The notes below the pieces were generated by a model. That model ran no database searches. It was not told the DNA's origin and worked only from the letters and a program-made list of their open reading frames with translations. From contig PYVY01000015.1 of NCBI GenBank assembly GCA_003056425.1, forward strand, positions 1-64,000: 64,000 nucleotides of DNA. The letters run 5' to 3'. A program made the position numbers and the translations under genes. Numbering within the stretch: position 1 is the first letter of the stretch; each line of letters begins with the position of its first letter. Positions 27,408-36,818 of this stretch are shown piece by piece. Origin of the DNA: Alteromonas indica (GTDB lineage: Bacteria > Pseudomonadota > Gammaproteobacteria > Enterobacterales > Alteromonadaceae).

Positions 27408-27655
27408 GAAGACTCCTATACAGCGCTTTTTTATGGCAAATGGAAACGTTACACCCTGCTATTTACTAATGACTCGGCACAGCTTAAAAGCGGTAAATGT
27501 ACGCATGTTTCAATTAAATGTATACGTTTTTGAATTCCTTGCAACTTTGCGTTGTCGCTAGGCTGCCTCTGCTGTGCCCGGATAGCAGCCCCTGTTTTTG
27601 ATTACGCCAGGCTAATCCTTTTTTATGACTACTGCTCAGCTTATCGTGATGTTGC

Positions 27656-28078
27656 TCAACCTACAATCAAACGCATGCCTATTAGTACAAATAAAGCAGC
27701 ATTGATAACCCACCCAGCTAAAAAGAAATAGCTTCTGGGACTGGGATTTTTTGCTGTAGCAATTGAGTAGTACAAAATCATATGGCCCACCCGCGCCAGC
27801 GCATATGCCCATACCATGGCCCCTAAAATAGTCGGGTCAGCACCTATTACCATCCCCAGCACCGCCGGTATAACAAAAATCGCCAGGTTCTCTAGTGAGT
27901 TGTGAAAGGTACGGTGAGTACGAAAAACCAATGATTCATGGCCCAGATCGTCGCTTACCTTACCTGGCGCGGCGGAATCGTGTTTCGCGTGAACGCCTGC
28001 AGCGATGGTATTTTGTACAAAGACCAATAACAAAATGAACCACAGCCCCAGCAGGGTCCACCAGTACGTGTGTGACAT
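27656..28078 (-). CDS. MAPEG family membrane protein
   Basis: This 140-residue protein has four membrane helices and the family pattern: FVQNTIAAGV near residue 21, HRTFHNSLENLAIF in the second helix region (Glu and Asn of the glutathione-site motif), and YALARVGHMILYY. MAPEG proteins include microsomal glutathione transferases and related enzymes; bacterial members are mostly uncharacterised. It stands alone on the minus strand; 252 bases separate it from the divergent LysE gene. Confidence 0.85.
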   Translation of the reverse strand: MSHTYWWTLLGLWFILLLVFVQNTIAAGVHAKHDSAAPGKVSDDLGHESLVFRTHRTFHNSLENLAIFVIPAVLGMVIGADPTILGAMVWAYALARVGHMILYYSIATAKNPSPRSYFFLAGWVINAALFVLIGMRLIVG

Positions 28079-28330
28079 AACAAAACCTTTATAAACGTAA
28101 ACGGCTAAGCTTATTGTACGCCAACTTCACCAAAGCGGGTTGCTTTTACGCAAGGTTGCCATTGGCAGAAAATCGCGATCTGGGCCGGCACACTCCACCC
28201 ATGAGGCTGTCAGCACGATTACCGGGGATGTTGTATCATGGCCTGCTGAGCATTATCCTGCAACGTTGGGATAAAAAGTTGAGTATTTTATCAGGGCCTG
28301 TGGGGCCCGGCATTTTTATATAGGGGTGCT

Positions 28331-28960
28331 ATGCCTGACGTTTCTTTACTGGCCGCCTTTTGCGTGGCCACGCTAACACTAACCTTGTCGCCGGGCCCGT
28401 CCAATCTATACATTATGGCATGTACGCTGAATCGCGGGGCGCGCGCCGGCATTGCCGCAGCAAGTGGTATGGCTATTGGTAGTGTGATTTATGTACTGTT
28501 GACCTGTGCCGGGCTTGCCACTGTGATGGTGTATAGCGAATGGCTATTTACGCTGGTTAAGTTGACTGGCGCTGCTTATCTGATTTTCCTTGGTTTGAAG
28601 ACCTTAAACCAGAGCCGCGCGCCAGCCCTTCGCTGTAATGAGGAACAAGTGCGCACAAATGTATTACGGCAAAGTTTGTTCGTAGAGCTGACCAACCCTA
28701 AAACAGCGCTGTTCTTTTTAGCCTTTTTGCCTCAGTTTGTTACCCCCCATGGCGCCAGTGTTAGTGTGCAATTACTTACACTAGGCATTATCTATACGCT
28801 ACTTGCGTTTGCATCAGATATGCTGGTTGTAGGCTTATGCCGTCAACTCAGTGCGCAGCTTAACCGTTCGGCGCATTTTGCTGTTTGGCAAGATCGTATA
28901 GCAGGTATGGTGCTGCTTGGATTGGGGGCAGCAATTATTGTTATGGATGTGGCGGGGTAG
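28331..28960 (+). CDS. LysE/RhtB family exporter
   Basis: The 209-residue inner-membrane protein has about six membrane helices and the LysE-family signature LSPGPSNLYIM near residue 20, GAxAGIAAASGMAIGS (here GARAGIAAASG), and FVELTNPKTALFFLAFLPQFV in the middle. The family exports amino acids such as homoserine, threonine or lysine. The substrate here cannot be told. The 3' end overlaps the convergent parA gene by 20 bases. Confidence 0.9.
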   Translation: MPDVSLLAAFCVATLTLTLSPGPSNLYIMACTLNRGARAGIAAASGMAIGSVIYVLLTCAGLATVMVYSEWLFTLVKLTGAAYLIFLGLKTLNQSRAPALRCNEEQVRTNVLRQSLFVELTNPKTALFFLAFLPQFVTPHGASVSVQLLTLGIIYTLLAFASDMLVVGLCRQLSAQLNRSAHFAVWQDRIAGMVLLGLGAAIIVMDVAG

Positions 28961-29720
28961 CCTGCAAAGTGTGATACAACGCCAGTAACTGCTTTGAAAC
29001 TTTGTGTCCGGGTGCCATTGCTACCATGGGTATACGCGCGCTATGCGACTCCTTCACTTTTACTGAGCTACCAATATAAGGTGCCAGCACCGGTAAATCT
29101 TTATCCTTGAGCATTTGTATAAGCGTTTTGGGCAATTTGGCCTGGGGGTTAAACTGATTGACTATCACGCCTTCAAAAACCAGCTCGGCATTATGGTCCT
29201 GTTTTAGCTCCAGTACATTGCTTAACAAGCGGTCGATGGCCATAGCGGAAAAATCATCACAATCAAATGGCACTAAAAAGCGGTCTGCTGCGATCAATGC
29301 CGCTTTTGAATAGAAGTTGAAATTGGGTGGCGTATCAATATAAATGCTGTGATATTGGGTGGAAAGCGTAGTAAGCGCATCTTTGAGTTTGAACATTTTG
29401 TAGCGGGATTCTAGCTCATGTTCAATTTGGGCGAGGGAAGGGTGGGCCGGAAGTACATCGAGATGCTCCACCACGGTTGGGTGAACAAAAGCATGGGCTG
29501 GTTTTGGCGAAGAAAACCAGCCGGCGACTTGTTTAAACATATCCGCCACCGTATTTCCACAAAGCTGGCCGTCAACCCCCACATATCGGGTGCTATTGCC
29601 CTGTGAATCGAGATCTACCAGCAGCGTTCGGTGTCCGCACAGTGCATTTTGCGCAGCCAGGTTTACACTCAGCGTAGATTTGCCTACGCCTCCTTTCTGA
29701 TTGAAAATAACCCTTTTCAT
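28941..29720 (-). CDS. Orphan ParA-family ATPase
   Basis: The 259-residue ATPase has the deviant Walker A motif KGGVGKST at residues 9-16, a DLDSQGNST switch region, and YIDTPPNF as Walker B. It has no N-terminal helix-turn-helix, so it is like chromosomal Soj/ParA or other positioning ATPases. No parB gene or parS-like repeat lies next to it, and both neighbours (LysE exporter and fasciclin protein) are unrelated, so it is an orphan. Related proteins position chemotaxis arrays, carboxysomes or plasmids; the cargo here is unknown. Confidence 0.87.
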   Translation of the reverse strand: MKRVIFNQKGGVGKSTLSVNLAAQNALCGHRTLLVDLDSQGNSTRYVGVDGQLCGNTVADMFKQVAGWFSSPKPAHAFVHPTVVEHLDVLPAHPSLAQIEHELESRYKMFKLKDALTTLSTQYHSIYIDTPPNFNFYSKAALIAADRFLVPFDCDDFSAMAIDRLLSNVLELKQDHNAELVFEGVIVNQFNPQAKLPKTLIQMLKDKDLPVLAPYIGSSVKVKESHSARIPMVAMAPGHKVSKQLLALYHTLQATPPHP

Positions 29721-29846
29721 GTTTTTCCCTTTACCAGCATATAAGGCAGCGCAAGTGATTAAAATATCATCAGGTTTGATTTGGTTTGTAAAGGGAAACT
29801 TAGCTATTATTGATAGTCGGCGAAGGGTGCTTGCGGGAAAAGGGAC

Positions 29847-29874
29847 AAAAAAAGCTGCATCGTGCAGCTTTTTT
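29847..29874. terminator. Terminator downstream of the fasciclin gene
   Basis: AAAAAAGCTGCA-TCG-TGCAGCTTTTTT is a strong symmetrical hairpin with A and T runs on the two sides. It lies 26 bases past the stop codon of the minus-strand fasciclin gene and upstream of parA. Confidence 0.85.
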
Positions 29875-29899
29875 CCTTCGTGTATTTTCTTATGCAGGT

Positions 29900-30436
29900 T
29901 TAGGGCATCAGGACTTTGTCGATCGCATGAATGATACCGTTGTTGGTCATGATATTTTCTTCATCAACCATAGCATCCTGGACTAATAATTTGCCGCCTT
30001 TGGTGCGTAAATCAAGGTCAGTACCTTCAATCGATTCTGCCTGACGCATACTGGCCGCTTGCTCAGCATTAACAATGCCTTCTACCACGTGAAAAGACAG
30101 AATACGGACTAGCTTTTCTTTGTTTTCAGGTTTTAACAGGCTTTCCAATTTGTCAGCCGGAATTTGTTCGAATGCTTCATTAGTCGGGGCGAATACGGTG
30201 ATCTCCCCTGTAGCACGTAAAATATCTGAAATACCCGCAGCTTCAATGGCGCTCACTAATGTAGAGAAACGCTTATCATGCTGCAATGTAGTCATAATAT
30301 CCTCTTCGCTAGGATCCTTTTCATCATCGGCATGATGCGTGGCGAACGCTGAGACGCTAAACAGTAGTGTGCCGAGCATAAAGAAGAACGCCAAAGGGGC
30401 AGATACCTGTCGCTTAGCTGGGTTATTTCTGTGCAT
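29900..30436 (-). CDS. Secreted fasciclin (FAS1) domain protein
   Basis: The 178-residue protein has an N-terminal signal peptide (about 1-32, ending near FAT-HH) and one FAS1 domain (about 45-178). It shows the H1 motif ITVFAPTNEAFEQIP, the YH-type motif ILSFHVVEG, and the closing NGIIHAIDKVLMP. An acidic linker, HADDEKDPSEED, joins them. FAS1 proteins mediate adhesion or act as periplasmic or cell-surface proteins; no specific ligand is known. It is a single-gene unit with its own terminator. Confidence 0.9.
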   Translation of the reverse strand: MHRNNPAKRQVSAPLAFFFMLGTLLFSVSAFATHHADDEKDPSEEDIMTTLQHDKRFSTLVSAIEAAGISDILRATGEITVFAPTNEAFEQIPADKLESLLKPENKEKLVRILSFHVVEGIVNAEQAASMRQAESIEGTDLDLRTKGGKLLVQDAMVDEENIMTNNGIIHAIDKVLMP

Positions 30437-30610
30437 AGTTTTCTCCAGAGTAGATTATCAAAAGGCAATTAATTCACTGCTACCTTATTGCTACGTACCA
30501 CAGGCATTATGGATTGATGAACAATCTGCAATAGAAAAAGGCGAAATAGCGAACACGCTGTGTTAATATTATGTTAATTGTTGACGCTGGCTCACCTTTA
30601 GGAGGTGAAT

Positions 30611-31771
30611 ATGCGAACTGTAGCAATCGTGCTTTTCATTATTTTTGTTATTAGCACAGCAGGATGCGCGACAAACAAGGACCCTGACCCCGTGGCCCCC
30701 GCCTTATTGCGGGATGACATTTTTCCCAGCTACACGCTGTTTCCGGTTGAAACAAACCGCGAAATTTTTGCTTTGGGGGAAGATGCCATTAAATTTGTAA
30801 ATCAAACGCAGGCTATTAACCACACCCCTAAACAAAATATCAGTCAACTGGCGCGCCAGATATTTGATCATGCAGAATTAGGACTGTTGTATCGAAGTAA
30901 TGCTAATTCCGTTGCCGCCGAAACCTTTGCTAACCGGGCCGCAAATTGCCTTTCTTTATCTATCCTCACCTATTCTATGGCACGGGCAGCCGGGTTTACA
31001 CCGCAGTTCTATCAGGTAGACATCCCCGAGTACTGGACGCGTAGAGAAGGTTATAACCTGCTCAATGGGCATATAAACCTGCGTATTGCGCCCACACAAA
31101 ACAGCCAGCAGATCACCTTGCGAGATGTATTTGTAGATGTGGATTTCGACCCTCAGGCTATTCGTAGCCATTTTAAACGGGTAGCGATAGACAAAGAGCG
31201 GGTAGTGGCCATGTTCTACAACAATAAAGGTGCAGATGCTTTGTTGGCTGACCGTTACACCCGCGCTTATGCTTACTTCAGGGCCGCGGCAAAAACTGAC
31301 CCGACGCTGGGCCAGGCCTGGGTAAACCTGGGCGTGTTGTATCGCAAACAGGGGGAATACGCAGCAGCCCAACAAAGTTACCAAAAGGCCATAGCCATGG
31401 ATGAAGAGAATCTTACCGCATGGGAAAACCTGGCAGTATTATATCGCCTTAGCGATAGACAGGACCGGGCAGATGACATCCAGGCAAGGCTGAGAGCCAA
31501 ACGCCAAGCTAACCCGTTTTATCATTTTATTTTAGGTGAAGAAGCGTTGGATAATGGGCGTACTAAACAGGCGTTGAGTCACTATCGACAGGCTCTTAAA
31601 CTGGATCGCCGCCATCACGAGGTGCTATTCGGTTTGGGTAAAGCGTATTACGCATTAGGTGATATAAGCCGGGCTGAAGCATATTTAACGCGGGCCGCGG
31701 CAATGGCTGACTCTGCGCAGGATAAACACCGTTACAACAGTAAGCTTTCGGCGCTACAAACCGCCAATTAG
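30611..31771 (+). CDS. TPR lipoprotein with a transglutaminase-like domain
   Basis: The 386-residue protein has a lipoprotein-type signal (STAGC, Cys19). The middle part (about 80-190) looks like a transglutaminase/cysteine-protease-like fold: NRAANCLSLSILTYSMARA places a Cys at the start of a helix, LNGHINLRI gives a His, and FVDVDFDP an Asp, the order expected for the triad. Residues about 205-380 contain at least four TPR units. The start is ATG at 30611, five bases after GGAGG; a GTG at 30605 lies inside that ribosome site and is unlikely. The combination is seen in marine gammaproteobacteria, but the substrate is unknown. Confidence 0.75.
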   Translation: MRTVAIVLFIIFVISTAGCATNKDPDPVAPALLRDDIFPSYTLFPVETNREIFALGEDAIKFVNQTQAINHTPKQNISQLARQIFDHAELGLLYRSNANSVAAETFANRAANCLSLSILTYSMARAAGFTPQFYQVDIPEYWTRREGYNLLNGHINLRIAPTQNSQQITLRDVFVDVDFDPQAIRSHFKRVAIDKERVVAMFYNNKGADALLADRYTRAYAYFRAAAKTDPTLGQAWVNLGVLYRKQGEYAAAQQSYQKAIAMDEENLTAWENLAVLYRLSDRQDRADDIQARLRAKRQANPFYHFILGEEALDNGRTKQALSHYRQALKLDRRHHEVLFGLGKAYYALGDISRAEAYLTRAAAMADSAQDKHRYNSKLSALQTAN

Positions 31772-31895
31772 TAAGTAAGCCTGGCAAACTACGTAGCGCT
31801 ATAACCTGGCCGGCCAATACCCTTAACTCGCGCATCTGGGCCAGCAACATACGCTGGTGCCAGGCCAGCTCAAGGTATCGGCGGTTCACCACCTA

Positions 31896-31933
31896 CAAAA
31901 ATGGCCCGTGGGCAGTCTTACCTACGGGCCATT
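31896..31933 (-). terminator. Terminator of the 2OG-Fe(II) oxygenase gene
   Basis: On the minus strand, AATGGCCCGT and ACGGGCCATT form the stem, followed by a T run. It lies 33 bases after the oxygenase stop codon. Confidence 0.8.
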
Positions 31934-31965
31934 CGGGTTAGATTAACCGCGATAGCAGGAAGTGC

Positions 31966-32805
31966 TTAAATCACCCCTAACTCTTTGAGTCTTTCCTGTA
32001 AATAGGAGCCGGCCGTATGGCGGTCAGATAACACAACATCAGGACGCGGGTGCAAAAACAGCGGTAACGATATACGCGACTTTGTCATGTCAGCGTTATC
32101 AGGGTTAACCACGCGGTGAGTAGTAGAAGGAAAATACTGGCCTGAAGCCTCTTGCAACATATCGCCAATATTCACTATCAGGTTACCAAAGTCACATGGC
32201 ACATCTAGCCAATTACCATCGGTGGCCTGTACCTGCAAACCAGGTTCGTTCGCCGCCGGCAAAATAGTAATAAGATTAATATCTTCATGTGCAGCAGCGC
32301 GGATGGCGTCAGGTTCTTCTTCACCATTAAGCGGTGGGTAGTGCAATATACGCAGCAGGGTCTGATCGCTGTTTTCAATCATCTGTGATAAAGGTTCGCG
32401 ATACTCCCTGGCCACGTCTTCAGGTGAGCAGCTTTCAATCCAACTAAGCAGTTCGCGGGCCAGGGCATTGGCCTCTTTGTAATATTGTTCGAGCTGGGCG
32501 CGCAGCGCGGGCGGGCATTGCCCCCAAGGGTAAAAATGAAAATATTCTTTGATATCTTTTTTAGTAAACCCTTTGGCTGTTTCAGATACGCTTTGTGGAA
32601 AGAAACCATCCTGGGTTCCTTTGTTATACACGTATTTGTGCTTTTCTTCGCTATCAAAGAAGGCCTGCCAGGTAGTGTAAATATCCGTTACCATCGACTG
32701 TTGAATAGGATGGTTTTTCAGTACGCCAAAACCTGTTTTGCGCAATGATTCAACAAATTCTTGCTTGGCCGTAGGAGACTGATAATCGACAGCAACTAAT
32801 TGCAT
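31966..32805 (-). CDS. Isopenicillin N synthase-like 2OG-Fe(II) oxygenase
   Basis: The 279-residue protein has the N-terminal DIOX_N region (about 5-100, with FGVLKNHPI and a KGFTKKDIKEYFHFYP stretch) and the catalytic jelly-roll domain. The iron ligands are seen as HEDINLIT (His and Asp) and STTHRVVNP (His), and RISLPLF gives the Arg and Ser that hold the co-substrate. I take ATG at 32805, with AGGA upstream, as the start; the longer frame has 23 extra residues without family similarity. The substrate is unknown. Such stand-alone members in bacteria oxidise small molecules in the cytoplasm. It is a monocistronic unit. Confidence 0.87.
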   Translation of the reverse strand: MQLVAVDYQSPTAKQEFVESLRKTGFGVLKNHPIQQSMVTDIYTTWQAFFDSEEKHKYVYNKGTQDGFFPQSVSETAKGFTKKDIKEYFHFYPWGQCPPALRAQLEQYYKEANALARELLSWIESCSPEDVAREYREPLSQMIENSDQTLLRILHYPPLNGEEEPDAIRAAAHEDINLITILPAANEPGLQVQATDGNWLDVPCDFGNLIVNIGDMLQEASGQYFPSTTHRVVNPDNADMTKSRISLPLFLHPRPDVVLSDRHTAGSYLQERLKELGVI

Positions 32806-32978
32806 AATGATGTCCTGTATAACAAGACAGATGCTGCTTGAGTGCATCTGTGTTTTGAAAACGACAACGGCCATGTTATGAAACCTGGCCGTCCAATGGC
32901 AGTAATGTATAAAAACCAGACTAGTTAGTCCACTTTTTATGAGCGTATCCTATTAGTAAGGATAGCCTGTTGACCAGT

Positions 32979-34190
32979 TTAGCCAAGCGATAAATAAAAC
33001 CCTGCCAACGCTGCACTCATCAAATTCGACAGCGTCGCGGCAATCACTGCTTTTAAGCCTAAAGTGGCGATCTCTTTACGCCGGGTAGGGGCCATGGCGC
33101 CAATACCACCCATTAAAATGGCGATAGAAGATAAGTTGGCAAAGCCACACAAAGAAAAGGTAACAATAGCCTGTGATATGGGCGATAACTGCGATTGCTG
33201 GGCAACAAAATCCAGGTAGGCTACAAATTCGTTCACCACTACCTTTTGTCCAATAAAGCTTCCTACCAGCTGAGCTTCATCCCATGGCACGCCAATAACC
33301 CAGGCTAGCGGCTGTAATAAGAAGCCAAGAATGCTTTGAAAGGAAACCGCCTCATAGCCTAGCAGGCCGCCAGCCCAACCGATAATGCCATTTAGCATGG
33401 CAATAAGGGCAACAAAGGCCAGCAGCATCGCACCAACATTTAATGCCAGTTGAAGGCCCGACGCTGCGCCGCTGGCAGCAGCATCAAATACATTGGCATA
33501 GTTGGTATCTTCGGACTGTATTTCCGTCAAATCTTCTTTTGGCTTTTCAGTTTCAGGCAACATAAGCTTTGCCATCAGTAAACCGCCGGGCGCCGCCATG
33601 AAGCTTGCTGCAAGTAAGTACTTCAGCTCCACGCCCATATTGGCATAACCGGCCATTACTGAACCAGCAATAGAGGCCAGACCACCCACCATTACCGCAA
33701 ACAGCTCGGATTTTGTCATGTGTGGTATAAAGGGGCGTACCACAAGCGGTGCTTCAGTTTGGCCTACGAATATATTGGCTGCCGCCGACATAGACTCGGG
33801 CCGACTGGTGTTAAGCAATTTCTGCAATGCGCCTCCGATTAACCGGATGACCCATTTCATTACGCCCAGATAGTACAGCACCGCGATAAGCGATGAGAAA
33901 AATACAATCACCGGCAATACGTTAAAGGCAAAAATAAACCCCAAACTTTTATTGCCCAGGGGGCCGAAAATAAAATCAATACCTTGCTGGCTGTAGCCAA
34001 TAATACTGCGGACAAACTCTGTTGCTGCCTGAAGAAATTTAATCCCCGGTTCGAAATACAGGATAAAGGCGCCAATAATGGCCTGAACGGCAAACGCGCC
34101 ACCCACCGTGCGCCAGCTAATGCTGCGTTTGGCCGATGACAATAAAAACGCAATGCCGAGCAAGAACGCAATGCCCAGTAAACTAACCAT
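32979..34190 (-). CDS. NupC/CNT family nucleoside transporter
   Basis: The 403-residue inner-membrane protein belongs to the concentrative nucleoside transporters. Typical stretches are [15 protein letters not shown] near residue 140 (the QTEAP signature), [22 protein letters not shown], and [13 protein letters not shown] with [17 protein letters not shown] near the end. It imports nucleosides with Na+ or H+. It lies 18 bases or so downstream of the uridine kinase gene in the same direction, so uptake and phosphorylation of uridine or cytidine are probably co-expressed. Confidence 0.93.
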   Translation of the reverse strand: MVSLLGIAFLLGIAFLLSSAKRSISWRTVGGAFAVQAIIGAFILYFEPGIKFLQAATEFVRSIIGYSQQGIDFIFGPLGNKSLGFIFAFNVLPVIVFFSSLIAVLYYLGVMKWVIRLIGGALQKLLNTSRPESMSAAANIFVGQTEAPLVVRPFIPHMTKSELFAVMVGGLASIAGSVMAGYANMGVELKYLLAASFMAAPGGLLMAKLMLPETEKPKEDLTEIQSEDTNYANVFDAAASGAASGLQLALNVGAMLLAFVALIAMLNGIIGWAGGLLGYEAVSFQSILGFLLQPLAWVIGVPWDEAQLVGSFIGQKVVVNEFVAYLDFVAQQSQLSPISQAIVTFSLCGFANLSSIAILMGGIGAMAPTRRKEIATLGLKAVIAATLSNLMSAALAGFYLSLG

Positions 34191-34208
34191 AGGGTGATTC
34201 CTTTTTTA

Positions 34209-34832
34209 TTATTGTATAGCCTGCTGGATGTGCGATTTAATAACATCCAGGGCGATTTGATTTTTGCCACCCTGCGTAACCACAACATCAGCGGTAAAGC
34301 GACTAGGCTCTATAAACTGATGATACATAGGTTTTACGGTTGATTCATATTGTTTTGCTACTGACTCCAGGGTACGGCCGCGCTCTTTAACATCTCGCAT
34401 CATGCGGCGCATCAAACAGATGTCCAGCGGCGTATCAATGAATATTTTCACATCGTAAAGTGGCAGCAGTTCCGGCCGCGCCAGTAGCATGATGCCTTCA
34501 AGAATAATGACCGGAGCAGGGTTGAGTCGTTCTGTGTCAGGCAGGCGTGTGTGGGTTTTAAAACAATAATGCGGGTAGTCAATGGGCTCCCCGTGACGCA
34601 ATGCCTGCAAGTGCGCTTTTAGCAGTTCATGCTCAAACGCATTTGGGTGGTCATAATTGTTTTTTTCACGAGACTCCATTGGCAGGTGGTCCTGGGCGCG
34701 ATAATAATGATCTTCACGCAGGATTTGCACCGGCTGCCCCTGAACGGCAAACGCGTTTAACAAATTTTTGGTAAAAAGTGACTTGCCAGAGCCTGAGGCT
34801 CCGGAGATAGCTATAATTAATGGAGATTGCAT
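34209..34832 (-). CDS. udk: Uridine kinase
   Basis: The protein phosphorylates uridine and cytidine to UMP and CMP in pyrimidine salvage. The Walker A motif GASGSGKS is near the N-terminus, followed by REDHYYRAQDHLPM, NYDHPNAFEHELL, and DYPHYCFKTHTR, all typical of Udk, and the LID-like RRMMRDVKERGR. I take ATG at 34832 (207 residues); an upstream TTG at 34862 in frame would add ten residues. It is encoded before a nucleoside transporter gene, which fits salvage of imported uridine. Confidence 0.92.
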   Translation of the reverse strand: MQSPLIIAISGASGSGKSLFTKNLLNAFAVQGQPVQILREDHYYRAQDHLPMESREKNNYDHPNAFEHELLKAHLQALRHGEPIDYPHYCFKTHTRLPDTERLNPAPVIILEGIMLLARPELLPLYDVKIFIDTPLDICLMRRMMRDVKERGRTLESVAKQYESTVKPMYHQFIEPSRFTADVVVTQGGKNQIALDVIKSHIQQAIQ

Positions 34833-35014
34833 ATCGATTTGGGGCTGATTTTCCTCGTGCAAAGATACGCAATTGAACCCAATGAATCAATATTAAGTTT
34901 ATATTTATCTGTAATCAGGCCGCCGTGCACAGGGCTATCAGGACAGAATGTTTAGTCAACCCAAGGCGTGTATTGAGCTCGTCATTAGCGCCCCGTTACC
35001 TGTTACAACGGCAG

Positions 35015-35980
35015 TTAGTTTCCAATAATTTCAACATCTTGCTCGGTTAAGTTGGTAAGGGCAAAAGAATGCTGTTTAGACCGGGAGCCTTCGCCTTGGG
35101 CACGGGGCGGATAATATTTTTCCTTGGCCTCACTGTACTGACTGAACACTTCCTCCAGCACTGAGCGAATTTCGCTCAATGTTTTATCCAGATTCGCATT
35201 AAAATCAGGGCGCTTGCGTTTACTATGGCCCAATTCTATCAGCCGGCTGAATACACTATTGGCGGCGTTAATCAGCTCCGGGGGGACGTCTTTATGGTGT
35301 AATAGCTGGCTATCGGGATGATCAATACAATAGCGGACTAATGCTACATAAAAACAAAACGGCTTATTTTGCACTAGTGGATGGGTATCATCCACGCCGT
35401 TACCAATGGTTTTATTATGCAAATCTATAACCAGCCGGGGCTGCGGCTCTGCTTCATCGGCGCCGCTAATAAGCTGATGCCTGGCCTTTTGCGTCTGACG
35501 CAATCTGACTAGCATCGGGGCGATAATCAGGGCGCCTAGAATACTCGCGAAGCTGAATTTTGCGACCTGCCACCAGGGGGCAATAGCCAGCGAAACCTCT
35601 AATACCTGTTCAGCGCTTTGCATCTTCACTGTAGTGCGGGCGGTTAAGGTCTCTGGTAAGGCAAGACTCCCGCCGACATTCTGTAACGCTGCTAATCGAA
35701 TAGGGTAGCCCATCGTTTGCAGTTGTTGATTCATTTTATCAATATAGCGGGCCACAGCAGAGTGATTAACCGGCGTATTTAACGTTTGATTGCCTATGTC
35801 CAGGTACGCGCAGTCCAGGCTTACCCGGCGTTCGACATGATCTCGCGCTTGATGATAGGTAAATTGATATGCCAATAATTGCCCTGCGGTAATCACTAAC
35901 TGAAACAACAGGCACAAACCAATCGCCACGCCTGCCCCTTTGAGCCATGGCTTGAGCAGGGTTAATGTATGGTCAGTCAT
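35015..35980 (-). CDS. Membrane protein of unknown function, partner of the binding-like protein
   Basis: I do not recognise this 321-residue protein. It has two membrane helices (about 12-35 and 138-160) bracketing a periplasmic domain of about 100 residues, like a sensor. The cytoplasmic part (about 160-321) has LVIDLHNKTIGNGVDD and a C-terminal charged region, but no kinase, GGDEF or HTH motif that I can see. I take ATG at 35980, whose first eight bases overlap the end of the upstream gene; the frame is open further upstream with an alternative ATG at 35995. The coupling suggests it works with the upstream periplasmic binding-like protein. Confidence 0.6.
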   Translation of the reverse strand: MTDHTLTLLKPWLKGAGVAIGLCLLFQLVITAGQLLAYQFTYHQARDHVERRVSLDCAYLDIGNQTLNTPVNHSAVARYIDKMNQQLQTMGYPIRLAALQNVGGSLALPETLTARTTVKMQSAEQVLEVSLAIAPWWQVAKFSFASILGALIIAPMLVRLRQTQKARHQLISGADEAEPQPRLVIDLHNKTIGNGVDDTHPLVQNKPFCFYVALVRYCIDHPDSQLLHHKDVPPELINAANSVFSRLIELGHSKRKRPDFNANLDKTLSEIRSVLEEVFSQYSEAKEKYYPPRAQGEGSRSKQHSFALTNLTEQDVEIIGN

Positions 35981-36818
35981 GGGGGGCACACTCATCAAGC
36001 AAACTAACCCGCTGGTAATACGTTTTAGCACTTTGTTCAGTCACGGTTTTCACCACGTTTTGTAAAGCACAGCGCAAATCAGTATTGCGGGTTTGCATCT
36101 TCAAATACCAGCGCATTCCGCTGACATTTTCTTCCAGGGCAGTAATGTAGTTTTTCGATAAGGTCTGTTCGTCAGACTGACCCCAATAAGATGAAATCAG
36201 ATCAACTTCGCCGGCCATTAATGCCCTGCGTAACTCTTTATGAGAGCTGTAAAACTGCAAGCTCATATTCCCTTCATTCAGTCCCAGCGACTGTAATATA
36301 GTTTTCGGCACGATATGGCCCGAGCGGCTACTCGGGTAGTCCAGGATCCCGATACGTTTACCTAACAGGTACTCTTTGGATAACTCGGGTTTTTCGCGTA
36401 AGGCGATGAAGTAGGCGCTGTAATTGTCGTGCGCGGCGATTTCTTCATAGCCATAAATAACATTAGCCCCAAACGCCTTTACAACATTGCTCTTCACCAA
36501 AGCTAAATCACTCACGCCGTGGTTAATATAACGAAAGGTATCGTAATCATTTTGGCCGATAATAAGATGCACATCGCCAAACTGTTTGTTAACAATGCGA
36601 TTAGCGCAAAGCGCAGCCAATAGAGTGTTCGCCATCGCGGTTTCTGTCAGGTAGACATTAAGCACATCTCGATTAGTCGACAACGGGCTTGCACAGGTCA
36701 AGTATTGACCAATCTGAGGGGGGACAGCAGGCAGGACAGAACATTTTTGAAAAAATCCCAACAGAAAGCACAGCGCAATGGCTATCGTAACTATTAGTGT
36801 TTTTCCGTAAGTAAGCAT
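35973..36818 (-). CDS. Membrane-anchored solute-binding-like protein (PhnD-type fold)
   Basis: The 281-residue protein has a single N-terminal membrane helix (about 7-24), probably an uncleaved anchor. The rest resembles type 2 periplasmic binding proteins of the PhnD/phosphate-phosphonate group: QNDYDTFRYINHGVSDLALVK, ALREKPELSKEYLLGKRIGI, SRSGHIVPKTILQSLGL and ALMAGEVDLISSYWGQ. No ABC transporter permease or ATPase is nearby; the gene overlaps a two-helix membrane protein gene by eight bases. It may therefore deliver a ligand signal to that protein rather than feed a transporter. The ligand is unknown. Confidence 0.68.
   Translation of the reverse strand: MLTYGKTLIVTIAIALCFLLGFFQKCSVLPAVPPQIGQYLTCASPLSTNRDVLNVYLTETAMANTLLAALCANRIVNKQFGDVHLIIGQNDYDTFRYINHGVSDLALVKSNVVKAFGANVIYGYEEIAAHDNYSAYFIALREKPELSKEYLLGKRIGILDYPSSRSGHIVPKTILQSLGLNEGNMSLQFYSSHKELRRALMAGEVDLISSYWGQSDEQTLSKNYITALEENVSGMRWYLKMQTRNTDLRCALQNVVKTVTEQSAKTYYQRVSLLDECAPHD

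Noticed and set aside
28114..28323. 69-codon frame between the MAPEG and LysE genes
   Set aside because: No ribosome site or recognisable sequence, and it fills the promoter region of the LysE gene.
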